DNA from: Geobacillus kaustophilus | Lineage (GTDB): Bacteria; Bacillota; Bacilli; Bacillales; Anoxybacillaceae | Direction: 5' to 3' | DNA: 64,000 bases | NCBI RefSeq assembly: GCF_000948285.1 | Contig: NZ_JYBP01000003.1 | Span: forward strand, 992,001 to 1,056,000 | Shown: positions 25,636-34,030 of the stretch, one piece after another | Position numbering within the stretch: position 1 is the first letter of the stretch | Layout of the letters: each line of letters starts with the position of its first letter | Translations under genes and position numbers: made by a program | The notes under the pieces: model-generated | Seen by the model: only the letters and a program-made list of their open reading frames with translations | The model's database searches: none | What the model was told of the DNA's origin: nothing

Positions 25636-26376
25636 ATGAATGATTTAAAAATCGTGATTGCTGATGATGATGCGTCTTCAAGATCGATTTTGCGGCATTT
25701 TATCCACTTATTCCCCAATTACGACGTTGTGGCTGAGGCGACAAGCGGAGAGGAGTTTTTGCAACTTGTGCTCCAAGAACAGCCGGATATTGTATTGGTC
25801 GATATCAATATGCCTGGGCTCGATGGCATGGAGGCGGTCAAAATATGCAGGCAGCTTTTTCCCGCCCTCCAGGTGATTTTTATTACTGGATACGATGAAT
25901 TTGCCGTAGAGGCTTTTGAAGTGTCCGCTACGGATTATATCGTGAAACCGATTGAGCGAACGCGTCTCTTTTATGCGTTGGAAAAGGCCCGCAAACTGAT
26001 TGAAATGGCCAAGCAATGCGCCGCTGTAAAAGCGAAACAGCCGAGCAAAAGACTTGGAATCCGATCGAAAAACTCTATTGTTTTGCTGCCGATGGAAGAT
26101 ATTTTATTCGTGGAAAAGGAAAGCAGAAAAACGGTCATTCACACAGCAAATGAGCGATATGAAACAACGGAGACGCTGAACGAAATTGAAAGGGAGCTGG
26201 ACAATTGTTTTTTTAAGACTCACCGCTCTTATATTATCAATTTAAAAAAAATAGTAAAAATTACGCAGGTTGGCGAAACGTATTTAGCTCATTTTTTCGA
26301 TAGTGAGAAAGTCGCATATATTTCGAAACTGAAATTTCATGAAGTGCAGAGAAGAATTTTCGATATGAATAATTAG
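25636..26376 (+). CDS. LytTR-family response regulator
   Basis: A 246-residue two-domain regulator. The receiver (1-120) has the DDD acidic pocket, phosphoacceptor Asp in VLVDINMPG, the Thr in IFITGYDEFAVEAF and Lys in IVKPIER. The LytTR DNA-binding domain (about 140-240) shows ILFVEKESRKTVIHT, TETLNEIERELDN and FFKTHRSYIINLKKI, all typical. GAAGGGAAGGAAG precedes the ATG. No cognate LytS-type kinase is adjacent; the hybrid kinase at 20183 is the nearest candidate. LytTR regulators usually bind direct repeats upstream of targets; none was identified here. Confidence 0.92.
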   Translation: MNDLKIVIADDDASSRSILRHFIHLFPNYDVVAEATSGEEFLQLVLQEQPDIVLVDINMPGLDGMEAVKICRQLFPALQVIFITGYDEFAVEAFEVSATDYIVKPIERTRLFYALEKARKLIEMAKQCAAVKAKQPSKRLGIRSKNSIVLLPMEDILFVEKESRKTVIHTANERYETTETLNEIERELDNCFFKTHRSYIINLKKIVKITQVGETYLAHFFDSEKVAYISKLKFHEVQRRIFDMNN

Positions 26377-26640
26377 GTGAGTTTTTCAGCAGGAAGCAGA
26401 GAGCAGCATGGAATTGCTGAAAAACAGCGTTGGGCAACCTACAATCAGCATAGGAATCGTTGTTTGCCCATCGGATGGAAACACCTCGAAAAAAGTTGAG
26501 CGTCCACGCCGACCAGGTCTTTATGAGGCAAAGGGTGAGCGCAACAGTTATAAGTTTTACGGCCGGAATGTTTGAAAACTGTCAAGTAGGCTCTGTATGA
26601 TCTGCAGGTGTTAGCAAAGAACATCAATGCCAAAAATGAA
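26377..26640. other. Non-coding stretch, possible degenerate mobile-element debris
   Basis: With the repeat at 26641 this makes a gap of about 505 bases between the convergent LytTR and feoB genes. No frame here has a ribosome binding site or a product I can identify. Its position beside a MITE-like repeat suggests decayed mobile DNA, but this is a guess. Confidence 0.35.
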
Positions 26641-26760
26641 GGGGCTGACCCAGAAGCGTCAATCCTCTTAAATGAAATACAATATATTGTGTATAATTCG
26701 TTATTTCGTGACTATATATGGTGATGAGGAAGGGTGTCCCGATCCTTTTGAGACACCCTC
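26641..26760. repeat. 120-bp MITE-like repeat, copy B
   Basis: Aligns without gaps to copy A at 11735-11854 with about 15 substitutions. The terminal inverted repeats are more diverged here (about 11 of 16 match). The right-end hairpin GGGTGTCCC/GAGACACCC is kept with one mismatch. No clear target-site duplication. Confidence 0.75.
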
Positions 26761-26881
26761 TTCTTTATCGCGAAGTATATGTCAGCACTACTTACTGAGA
26801 AAGATCCTCACCTTGAAACAGAAGATGAGAGAGGAGAAAGTTCGGAGCGGGACAGCCTGTTAAGCCAGTCTCGAGAAGAGA

Positions 26882-28276
26882 TCAAATAAGCCCCGACCAT
26901 CTCGCCAGCTGTGCGGTCGTAAAGGTGACCGCAATGGCAATCGCTGTCGGCAAGGCAAAGGCGACGAATGTCCATTTCGCGCTTTTCGTTTCTTTGTAAA
27001 TGTTGACGAGCGTCGTGCCGCATGGGTAGTGAAGCAGGGAAAACAACATCATATTGAGGGCGGTGAGCCACGTCCAGCCGTGGTCGAGCAAAATTTGTTT
27101 TAGAGAATGCAGGCCATCGACTTCAGTGAGCGCCCCCGCGGATAAATAGCCCATCAGCAAAATCGGCACGACAATTTCATTGGCTGGCAATCCTAAAATG
27201 AACGCCATCAAAATGTAGCCATCCAATCCCAATGCTTTGGCAAACGGGTCAAGCCAGTCGGCTAAATACGCCAGCACGGTCGCATCTCCCACGTGAATAT
27301 TGCCCAGGATCCATGTCACAATGCCAGCCGGCGCCGCAACCGTTACCGCCCGTTTCAGCACATAGAGTGATTTGTCGAGGGTAGCCCGGACGATCGTCTC
27401 CATGATCTTCGGGCGCCGATACGGCGGCAGCTCTAGCGTGTAATGGGTCGGAATGCCGCGCAAGGCTGTCTTGGATAGAATCCACGAGACGGTTAACGTG
27501 ACGATGATGCCAAACAGAACAATGGCGACGACCGCACCCGCTGTCACGAACGTGTTCCATCCGCCTGTATAACCGGCCGCCATAAATAAGGAAGAAAGCA
27601 GGATCAGCGTTGGCCAACGTCCATTGCAGGGGACGAAGTTGTTGGTCAAAATGGCGAGCATCCGTTCGCGCGGTGATTCGATAATGCGCGTCGACATGAT
27701 GGCCGCCGCGTTGCAGCCGAAGCCCATGGCCATCGTCAGCGATTGTTTGCCATGCGCCCCCGCTTTTTTAAACAAGCGATCCATGTTAAAGGCGACACGC
27801 GGCAAGTAGCCATAATTTTCGAGCAAAGCGAATACGGGAAAGAAAATCGCCATCGGCGGCAGCATCACGCTGACGACCCAAGCCGTGCCGCGATACAGGC
27901 CAAGCACGATGAGGCCGTGCAGCCAGTCGGGGGCGTGAATCGCTTGAAACGCCATGGTGAGATACGTTTCGATCGTCCCGAACAAGCGGGCGAGCGAATC
28001 GGAAAATACGTTGGCGCCGGCGATCGTCATGTAAAGGACAGCGGCGAGCAGCGCCAGCATAATTGGAAATCCCCACCGCTTCGATGTGACGATCCGGTCA
28101 ATCTGTTCCGTTCGGTCGCGTTTCACGCTGTTTTTATGGGTGACACATTCCTGGCAAAGTGCGGCGGATGTTTGAAAGATGGCGGTGACGATTTGTTCAC
28201 GCGTATTGTCCGGCGCCAGTGACGCCGCTTCTTCCATTAAGCGGTCAAACCGATTTGACTGATCCGCAGCAGGCAT
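26882..28276 (-). CDS. feoB: FeoB C-terminal membrane half (Gate/nucleoside-recognition type)
   Basis: A 464-residue polytopic protein equal to the membrane half of FeoB: two Gate domains (MAMGFGCNAAAIMSTRIIESPRERML in the first; GLPANEIVVPILLMGYL in the second) and the conserved Cys region of FeoB_C. It forms the ferrous iron pore. It has its own strong ribosome binding site, AAGGAGGGG, and an ATG overlapping the last 32 bases of the G-domain gene in another frame. The good binding site suggests a stable two-gene arrangement and not a recent frameshift. The gene converges on the MITE-bearing gap. Confidence 0.85.
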   Translation of the reverse strand: MPAADQSNRFDRLMEEAASLAPDNTREQIVTAIFQTSAALCQECVTHKNSVKRDRTEQIDRIVTSKRWGFPIMLALLAAVLYMTIAGANVFSDSLARLFGTIETYLTMAFQAIHAPDWLHGLIVLGLYRGTAWVVSVMLPPMAIFFPVFALLENYGYLPRVAFNMDRLFKKAGAHGKQSLTMAMGFGCNAAAIMSTRIIESPRERMLAILTNNFVPCNGRWPTLILLSSLFMAAGYTGGWNTFVTAGAVVAIVLFGIIVTLTVSWILSKTALRGIPTHYTLELPPYRRPKIMETIVRATLDKSLYVLKRAVTVAAPAGIVTWILGNIHVGDATVLAYLADWLDPFAKALGLDGYILMAFILGLPANEIVVPILLMGYLSAGALTEVDGLHSLKQILLDHGWTWLTALNMMLFSLLHYPCGTTLVNIYKETKSAKWTFVAFALPTAIAIAVTFTTAQLARWSGLI

Positions 28277-28979
28277 ACGCGTTCCCCTCCTTGATCAATG
28301 GTTGCGGCGGCTGCTTCAGCGCTTGAAGCAGCGATGAATCGCCGTCAAGGAGACGAAGAGCGATCCAGCGAGCAGGATACGTGTCTCCCATTACGTCTTT
28401 CACGAGTGGAAGAAGTTTGGCAATGCCTCGTTCGATTTCCGGGCTGTACCGGATGGAAAGCGGGTTGGTGTTGATGCGGCCATGCGCCATGGCATCCACT
28501 GTATCAAGCAGCGCATCGATTCCTTCCCGGTTGCGGGCCGAGATCGGCACGACCGGCACGCCGAGTTTGGCCGCCAATTTTTTTGTGTTGATGTGAATGC
28601 CTTTCTTTTTCGCTTCATCGATCAAGTTGACGGCGACAATGACGAGGCCGGTCATTTCCAACACTTGCAGCGCCAAATTTAAATTGCGCTCGAGCGCAGT
28701 TGCGTCAACGACGACGATCGTCATATCGGGTCGTTCAAACAGAAGAAAATCGCGTGCCACTTCTTCATCGGCGGAGTTGGAATAAAGCGAGTACGTTCCC
28801 GGCAAATCGACGAGGCGGTACGTTGCGCCGCGGTAAGTGAACTCCCCTTCCGCATGGGTGACCGTTTTTCCCGGCCAGTTGCCCGTATGTTGGCGCAGGC
28901 CGGTTAAGACGTTGAACAACGTGCTTTTTCCGGTGTTCGGATTTCCCATTAAGGCAATCGTATACGTCATATCAGTCAT
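28245..28979 (-). CDS. feoB: FeoB N-terminal GTPase half
   Basis: A 244-residue protein: G1 GNPNTGKST, G3 DLPG, G4 NLID and G5 SAR motifs are in order, followed by the helical domain that in normal FeoB (about 650-770 residues) leads into the membrane part. It binds GTP and regulates Fe(II) passage. The ATG at 28979 lies in the last codons of feoA (overlap of 8 bases, ATGACTGA); a longer frame to 29009 would intrude further into feoA. The C-terminus runs 32 bases past the start of the membrane-half gene. G domain and pore must therefore associate as separate chains. Confidence 0.88.
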   Translation of the reverse strand: MTDMTYTIALMGNPNTGKSTLFNVLTGLRQHTGNWPGKTVTHAEGEFTYRGATYRLVDLPGTYSLYSNSADEEVARDFLLFERPDMTIVVVDATALERNLNLALQVLEMTGLVIVAVNLIDEAKKKGIHINTKKLAAKLGVPVVPISARNREGIDALLDTVDAMAHGRINTNPLSIRYSPEIERGIAKLLPLVKDVMGDTYPARWIALRLLDGDSSLLQALKQPPQPLIKEGNAYACCGSVKSV

Positions 28980-29226
28980 GGTGGATCTTCTCCCCGTAAA
29001 TATAGTCACTTTCTTCTTTCCTTAATGCGATCGTCGTTCCACAAACGCGATAGGCGGTCGGGTCGCCAAGCGGGCTTCTTTGTCCAACCTTCACTTCCCC
29101 GCCGGGTACAAATCCCAAATCAAGCAACCGCCTTTTTAACACAGGATCAGGAACATCAACCTTTTCGATGCGAAATCGATCGCCTGGTTTCGTATCGGAG
29201 AGGCGGAAACGTTTTCCTTGTGCCAT
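28972..29226 (-). CDS. feoA: FeoA
   Basis: An 84-residue SH3-like protein: RFRLSDTKPGDRFRIEKVDV, RRLLDLGFVPGGEVKVGQRSPLGDPTAYRV and the final TTIALRKEE are the FeoA pattern. It assists FeoB in ferrous iron uptake at the inner membrane face. GGAGGG precedes the ATG at 29226; the frame extends 13 codons further but without a binding site. It is the first gene of the feo operon, with a near-consensus promoter about 70-100 bases upstream. Confidence 0.9.
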   Translation of the reverse strand: MAQGKRFRLSDTKPGDRFRIEKVDVPDPVLKRRLLDLGFVPGGEVKVGQRSPLGDPTAYRVCGTTIALRKEESDYIYGEKIHHD

Positions 29227-29294
29227 AAAAGTTTCCCTCCGGTTAATATTTTTTACCAAAGACATTTTTTTTGCTTAGACCAACTTTTGTGTTT

Positions 29295-29324
29295 ATCATA
29301 TTCCATTTGCCTCGCTGTTGTCAA
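29295..29324 (-). promoter_or_regulatory. feo operon promoter
   Basis: On the minus strand -35 TTGACA (29319-29324) is perfect and -10 TATGAT (29295-29300) has one mismatch, with an 18-base spacer. No convincing Fur box overlaps it, unlike the siderophore promoters at 12894 and 12973. Confidence 0.75.
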
Positions 29325-29448
29325 CGAATTTGTTTCATCGTTTTCTGACAGAGTTGTCGAATCAACAACCATTCAAAACAATCGAAAATCATGTTATCAT
29401 ATGAATAGTATGAATAAATTATCGGCAGAAAGGCGGTGACGGCGTCTA

Positions 29449-31452
29449 GTGACGCACGATGAAATGAAAGCGATTACGGAAGGGACAATTCTTTGGCAGC
29501 CGACGGAGGAACAAATCAAGAGCTCCAACCTTCATCGATATATGGATTGGTTGAGAGAACATAAAGGGCTCTCTTTCTCTTCATACCGCGAGCTGTGGAC
29601 ATGGTCGGTCGAGGAGCTTGAGTCATTTTGGGAAACCGTTTGGGAATATTGCGGTGTTCAGGCGGCGACGCCGTATGAATGTGTGCTGCGTGAACGGAAG
29701 ATGCCGGGGGCGGAATGGTTTCCAGGCGCCACGCTCAACTATGCGAAACATATTTTCCGGCATGCGCGCGCTGACCGCCCGGCCATCGTTTTCCGCTCGG
29801 AACGCGTGCCGCACCGGGAAGTGTCATGGCAGGAGCTCGGCGAAAAAACGGCGGCGATCGCCAAAGCATTGCGAGCGATGGGAGTGAAGCGCGGCGATCG
29901 CGTCGTCGCCTATATGCCGAACATTCCGGAAACAGTGATGGCGTTTTTGGCCTGCGCCTCGATCGGCGCCATTTGGTCAAGCTGCTCGCCGGATTTTGGC
30001 GCCGGCAGCGTCATCGACCGGTTCGCACAAATCGAGCCGACCGTGTTGTTTGCGGTTGACGGCTGCCAATACAACGGCAAAGAGTTTGACAAAATGCCGG
30101 TCGTATCGGAATTGCGCACCAAATTGCCGTCATTGAAAAAGACGGTGCTGCTTCCGTATTGGCGAGGGCAGATGGAAGCTCCGGATGAGGGCGTCGTGCT
30201 GTGGGATGATGTCGTGGCGGACAAAGCGGAGCTCGTCTATGAAGACGTTCCATTTGATCACCCGCTTTGGATTTTATACTCCTCGGGCACGACCGGATTG
30301 CCGAAGCCGATCGTCCAAGGGCATGGCGGCATTTTGCTTGAGCATTTGAAAGCGCTCACGATTGCGGAAAACTTGACGAAAGACAGCACGTTTTTCTGGT
30401 TTACAACGACCGGGTGGATGATGTGGAACTTTTTGATCGGCGGGTTGCTTGCCGGCTCGACCATTGTGCTTTATGACGGCAGCCCGACGTACCCGGATGG
30501 CAATGTCTTATGGGATCTTGCGGAGAAAGCAGGCATCACCCATTTTGGCACGAGCGCGGCGTTTATCAACATCTGCATGAAGCTCGGCCTGAAGCCGAAA
30601 GAGCAATATGACTTATCGAAGCTCAAAGCCGTGCTTTCGACCGGTTCGCCGCTCACGGTTGAAGGGTTTGCCTGGGTGTATGAAAACGTCAAAGACAACA
30701 TTTGCCTAGCGTCATGCAGCGGGGGAACGGATGTGTGCACCGCGTTTGTCGTGGGCTCCCCCATTTTGCCGGTGCGCGCCGGCGTCCTCTCGTGCCGCGC
30801 GCTGGGCGCGGATGTGCAGGCGTTTGATGAAAACGGCCAGCCGCTCGTCAACGAGGTTGGCGAGCTCGTCATCACGAAGCCGATGCCGTCGATGCCGCTC
30901 TTTTTCTGGAACGACCCGGACGGCGAACGGTATCGGAACAGCTATTTTGACACATACCCGGGCGTCTGGAAGCACGGCGACTGGATTAAAATTGACGAAC
31001 AAGGCGGCTGCGTCATTTACGGCCGCTCCGACTCGACGATCAACCGCGCCGGCGTCCGCATGGGCACGAGTGAAATTTACCGCGCGGTCGAAGCCGTCGA
31101 TGAGGTGCTTGAAAGCCTTATCATCGATTTGGAAATGATGGGCAAACAATCGTTCATGCCGCTCTTTGTCGTTCTCAAACCGGGTGCGGTGCTTGATGAC
31201 GAGTTGAAAGAGCGCATCCGCCAGTCGATTCGGCAACACGTTTCGCCGCGCTTTGTTCCAGATGAAATTTACGAAGTGAAGCAAATTCCGAAAACGTTAA
31301 ACGGCAAGAAAATGGAGATTCCGATCCGGAAGCTGCTCCTTGGCTTCCCGCTCGAAAAGGCGGTCAACCCGGGCTCGATGGCCAATCCGGAGGCGCTCGA
31401 CTTTTTCCTCGAGCTGGCGAAGACGCTGGGGGCGAAGATGGAGATCCGCTGA
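29449..31452 (+). CDS. Acetoacetate-CoA ligase
   Basis: A 667-residue member of the acyl-adenylate-forming family. The N-terminal region (RYMDWLREHKGLSFSSYRELWTWSVEELESFW) and overall length fit acetoacetyl-CoA synthetase better than acetyl-CoA synthetase. The P-loop-like motif is WILYSSGTTGLPKPIVQGHGG; YGRSDSTINRAGVRMGTSEIYRAVE and the C-terminal catalytic Lys in LNGKKMEIPIRK are intact. It would activate acetoacetate with ATP and CoA, feeding ketone-body or PHB-type carbon into central metabolism. GTG at 29449 is at some distance from AAAGGCGG; the ATG at 29464 is an alternative. A terminator follows. Confidence 0.85.
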   Translation: MTHDEMKAITEGTILWQPTEEQIKSSNLHRYMDWLREHKGLSFSSYRELWTWSVEELESFWETVWEYCGVQAATPYECVLRERKMPGAEWFPGATLNYAKHIFRHARADRPAIVFRSERVPHREVSWQELGEKTAAIAKALRAMGVKRGDRVVAYMPNIPETVMAFLACASIGAIWSSCSPDFGAGSVIDRFAQIEPTVLFAVDGCQYNGKEFDKMPVVSELRTKLPSLKKTVLLPYWRGQMEAPDEGVVLWDDVVADKAELVYEDVPFDHPLWILYSSGTTGLPKPIVQGHGGILLEHLKALTIAENLTKDSTFFWFTTTGWMMWNFLIGGLLAGSTIVLYDGSPTYPDGNVLWDLAEKAGITHFGTSAAFINICMKLGLKPKEQYDLSKLKAVLSTGSPLTVEGFAWVYENVKDNICLASCSGGTDVCTAFVVGSPILPVRAGVLSCRALGADVQAFDENGQPLVNEVGELVITKPMPSMPLFFWNDPDGERYRNSYFDTYPGVWKHGDWIKIDEQGGCVIYGRSDSTINRAGVRMGTSEIYRAVEAVDEVLESLIIDLEMMGKQSFMPLFVVLKPGAVLDDELKERIRQSIRQHVSPRFVPDEIYEVKQIPKTLNGKKMEIPIRKLLLGFPLEKAVNPGSMANPEALDFFLELAKTLGAKMEIR

Positions 31453-31759
31453 AATCCTTTCTTCAAACGTGCGAAAGGTTGTTATGAAAGAAATCACAGG
31501 GGGGAAGAAAGCAAGCGGGCTAGGCTAGTCTGGAAATCCATCGGTGATGGAGAAGCGGATGGTGGTGAAAGAGATTCATGGTGGAAAGCCCGAAAGGCCC
31601 GTTTAGGGGAACCTTTCGGGTTTCTTTCACGCAACGAAGCTGGAAGTGTGAATATGACGATGAGCAGTGGAATGTTGGTTTATGACGGGTATATTCACAT
31701 ACAATATGGAACATGTGGTAAATGCCGAAAAAATCGACGAAATCAGAGAGGACTGACGT
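31453..31759. other. Intergenic region holding one terminator
   Basis: About 307 bases between the ligase and the convergent coiled-coil gene. The only clear element is the hairpin at 31588. The rest shows no gene with a ribosome binding site. Confidence 0.5.
31588..31626 (+). terminator. Rho-independent terminator
   Basis: CCCGAAAGG and CCTTTCGGG form a 9-bp stem around a loop of about 15 nt, then TTTCTTTC. It lies about 135 bases after the ligase stop. Confidence 0.7.
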
Positions 31760-32125
31760 CTAATACATATTCAACGCCGTCTTGACCCGCTTGATCTCTT
31801 TTTTGTTTTCAAACAGCTCTTCGACCAAAATGTTTTGGCCGTTGGCGACGTCGGTGAGCCGTTTGTCCATGTCGAATACTTGCCGGCTTAATTGGCTGAG
31901 TTGTTCATTGGTTTGCTGCACTTGTTTGGTGAGTTGCTCGACTTGCACATGGGTTTGCTCCACTTGTTTGTTCAATTGCTGCACTTGTCCGCCGAGCTGC
32001 TGTACTTTCTCGTTCGTTTGCTGCATCTGTTTGCTAAGCTGTCCGACTTGTTCGTTTGTCTGTTGGAGCTGATCGGCGAGTTCTTTAATGGCTTGCCAAA
32101 TCATTTCATTTGAGATGGTTCCCAT
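31760..32125 (-). CDS. Coiled-coil protein with 14-residue repeats
   Basis: A 121-residue protein. Residues about 15-90 are tandem two-heptad units of the type QLxxQVQQTNEQ (for example QQTNEQVGQLSKQM, QQTNEKVQQLGGQV, QQLNKQVEQTHVQV, EQLTKQVQQTNEQL), with hydrophobic residues at heptad a/d positions and Gln elsewhere, so a long parallel coiled coil is expected. The C-terminal 30 residues are charged. The ATG at 32125 follows GAAAGGAG; a longer frame to 32269 runs through a hydrophobic stretch without a binding site. No family function is known. It is divergent from the ABC-2 exporter. Confidence 0.7.
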   Translation of the reverse strand: MGTISNEMIWQAIKELADQLQQTNEQVGQLSKQMQQTNEKVQQLGGQVQQLNKQVEQTHVQVEQLTKQVQQTNEQLSQLSRQVFDMDKRLTDVANGQNILVEELFENKKEIKRVKTALNMY

Positions 32126-32283
32126 TCGACAATCTCCTTTCCGGTTCGATTCTTTTTCTATTATACATGACAAAAGAAGGAAACCATAGAGGAAAAATGA
32201 CGAAAATTTTTTCTTTGCGGCGCGTCCTTCGAATGTGATATAACAAAAGAATGTCAACAGCATGCACATACTGGGGGATGAAC

Positions 32284-33258
32284 ATGGTGATCCGTGTCAG
32301 CCATTTGCATAAATCGTTCCGCGTCTATCGCCGCGAAGCGGGATGGCTTGAGGCGGCGCGCAGTTTATGGCGGCGCGACTACCGCGTCATTGAGGCGGTG
32401 AAAGATGTTTCGTTTACGATTGAAAAAGGGGAGATTGTCGGCTTTTTGGGCCCGAACGGGGCGGGGAAAACGACGACGATGAAAATGTTGGCTGGGTTGT
32501 TGCATCCGACATCAGGGGAGATTACGGTCGGCGGGTTTGTGCCGTTTGAGCAAAAGCGGGAGTTTAAAAAAATGATGAGTTTGGTGATGGGGCAAAAAAG
32601 CCAGCTCATTTGGGACATTCCGCCGATGGAGACGTTTTTGGTCAATAAAGCGATTTATGACATCGACGATCGGTCGTTCCGCCAGACGCTCGATGAGCTC
32701 ACCGAGCTGCTGGATTTGGCCCCGCTATTGGACAAACCGACTCGCAGCCTGTCGCTCGGGCAGCGGATGCGCTGTGAGCTGGCGGCGGCTCTTTTGCATC
32801 AGCCGAACGTGTTGTTTTTGGATGAGCCGACGATCGGGCTGGACGTTCATACGCAAGAAAACGTGCGCCGCTTTATCGTCGATTACAACCGGGAGCATGA
32901 GACGACGATTTTGTTGACGTCGCATTACATGGGCGATGTCGCGGCGCTTTGCGACCGGGTGATGATCATCAACTATGGGCGGCTCATTTACGACGGGGAT
33001 CTTGCGGTGCTGACGGAGAAGTTGGCGCCGTACAAGCGGCTGGAGGTTCGGTTTGCGCGGCTGCCGAATGTCGATTGGAGCGAGTACGGCGAAGTGGCGG
33101 AAATGGAAGAAGGAACGGTCGTATTGCGGGTGGCGCGCGAGGCGGCGGCGGAGGCCGCGGCGCGGCTTTTGGAGCGGTTTGATGTCCGCGACATCAATAT
33201 TGAAGACCCGCCGCTTGAGGAAGTGATTACGCGCGCGTTTCAGGAGGAGAGTGTATGA
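32284..33258 (+). CDS. ABC-2 type exporter, ATP-binding protein
   Basis: A 324-residue ATPase with Walker A GPNGAGKTT, Q-loop in SLVMGQKSQLIWDI, signature LSLGQRMRCE, Walker B VLFLDEPTIGLD and switch His in LTSHYMGD. The extension at the C-terminus (LEVRFARLPNVDW onward) is typical of drug or lipid exporters of the NatA/YhaQ kind, close to daunorubicin-type subfamilies paired with two DUF-type permeases. GGGGG lies six bases before the ATG at 32284; ATG 32278 is too close to it. Its stop overlaps the first permease start (ATGA). Substrate unknown. Confidence 0.9.
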   Translation: MVIRVSHLHKSFRVYRREAGWLEAARSLWRRDYRVIEAVKDVSFTIEKGEIVGFLGPNGAGKTTTMKMLAGLLHPTSGEITVGGFVPFEQKREFKKMMSLVMGQKSQLIWDIPPMETFLVNKAIYDIDDRSFRQTLDELTELLDLAPLLDKPTRSLSLGQRMRCELAAALLHQPNVLFLDEPTIGLDVHTQENVRRFIVDYNREHETTILLTSHYMGDVAALCDRVMIINYGRLIYDGDLAVLTEKLAPYKRLEVRFARLPNVDWSEYGEVAEMEEGTVVLRVAREAAAEAAARLLERFDVRDINIEDPPLEEVITRAFQEESV

Positions 33259-34028
33259 TTCGCAAATATATCGCCCTGCTGCGGATGAAATATATTGAAA
33301 TGCTTGCATACCGCTTGGCGACGTTTGTCTGGATGACGGGCGCCGTTGCGCAGCCCCTCATTACGATGTTTGTCTGGATGAACATTCATCCGGAAGAGAG
33401 CGAGTCGTTCGTTTTCTATTTTATGGCGGTCATTTTCGTCGAGCGGATGACGAGCGCGTGGGATGTATGGGAGCTGGACCGCGAAATTCGCGAAGGGACG
33501 TTTTCGAACTTGTTGCTGCGGCCGCTTCATCCCATTCATTGGGCGATCGCGGAGAACATCATTTATAAATGGCTGTTTGCCGTCATTTTAGTGCCTGTCT
33601 GGGTGGTGGCGGCGGTATTTTGGCCAGCGCTTCTCCCGCACATGACGGGAAGCCAGGTGGTGTTGTTTTTGCTGGCGGTGGTGTTGGGAGCGGCGCTTCG
33701 TTTTTTGCTTAGCTACTCGTGCGGGCTGCTCGCGTTTTGGGTGACAAAGGTGGCGGCTGTGTACGGCGTGATCGACGTCATTTCCTTGTTTTTGTCGGGG
33801 CGGATTGCACCGCTGGAAATGCTTCCGCCGCAGCTTCGCGAATGGAGCGAGTGGCTGCCGTTCCGCTATATGATCAGTTTTCCAATTGAAATCGCCACCG
33901 GGGCGGCGGATCGAGGAGAGGTGGCGCGCGGTTTTGCGATCGCTGCCGGGTGGATGATTGTCTTGATTGCCGCTTTGCAATGGCTGTGGAAGGTGGGAAT
34001 GCGAAAAAATCAGGCGGTAGGTGGGTGA
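33255..34028 (+). CDS. ABC-2 type exporter permease, subunit 1
   Basis: A 257-residue permease with six predicted membrane helices. The N-terminus starts MIRKYIALLRMKYIEMLAYR, and the central DREIREGTFSNLLLRPLHP segment is the hallmark of the ABC-2 DUF990-like permeases that occur in pairs with a NatA-type ATPase. A GRIAPLEMLPPQLREWSEWLPFRYM block before the last helix is also characteristic. It forms the channel with the next gene. Start overlaps the ATPase stop. Confidence 0.85.
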   Translation: MIRKYIALLRMKYIEMLAYRLATFVWMTGAVAQPLITMFVWMNIHPEESESFVFYFMAVIFVERMTSAWDVWELDREIREGTFSNLLLRPLHPIHWAIAENIIYKWLFAVILVPVWVVAAVFWPALLPHMTGSQVVLFLLAVVLGAALRFLLSYSCGLLAFWVTKVAAVYGVIDVISLFLSGRIAPLEMLPPQLREWSEWLPFRYMISFPIEIATGAADRGEVARGFAIAAGWMIVLIAALQWLWKVGMRKNQAVGG

Positions 34029-34030
34029 AC

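Noticed and set aside
28245-28276. feoB split as a simple frameshift error
   Set aside because: The second half has its own well-spaced AAGGAGGGG and ATG, which would be unlikely by chance; still needs comparison with relatives.
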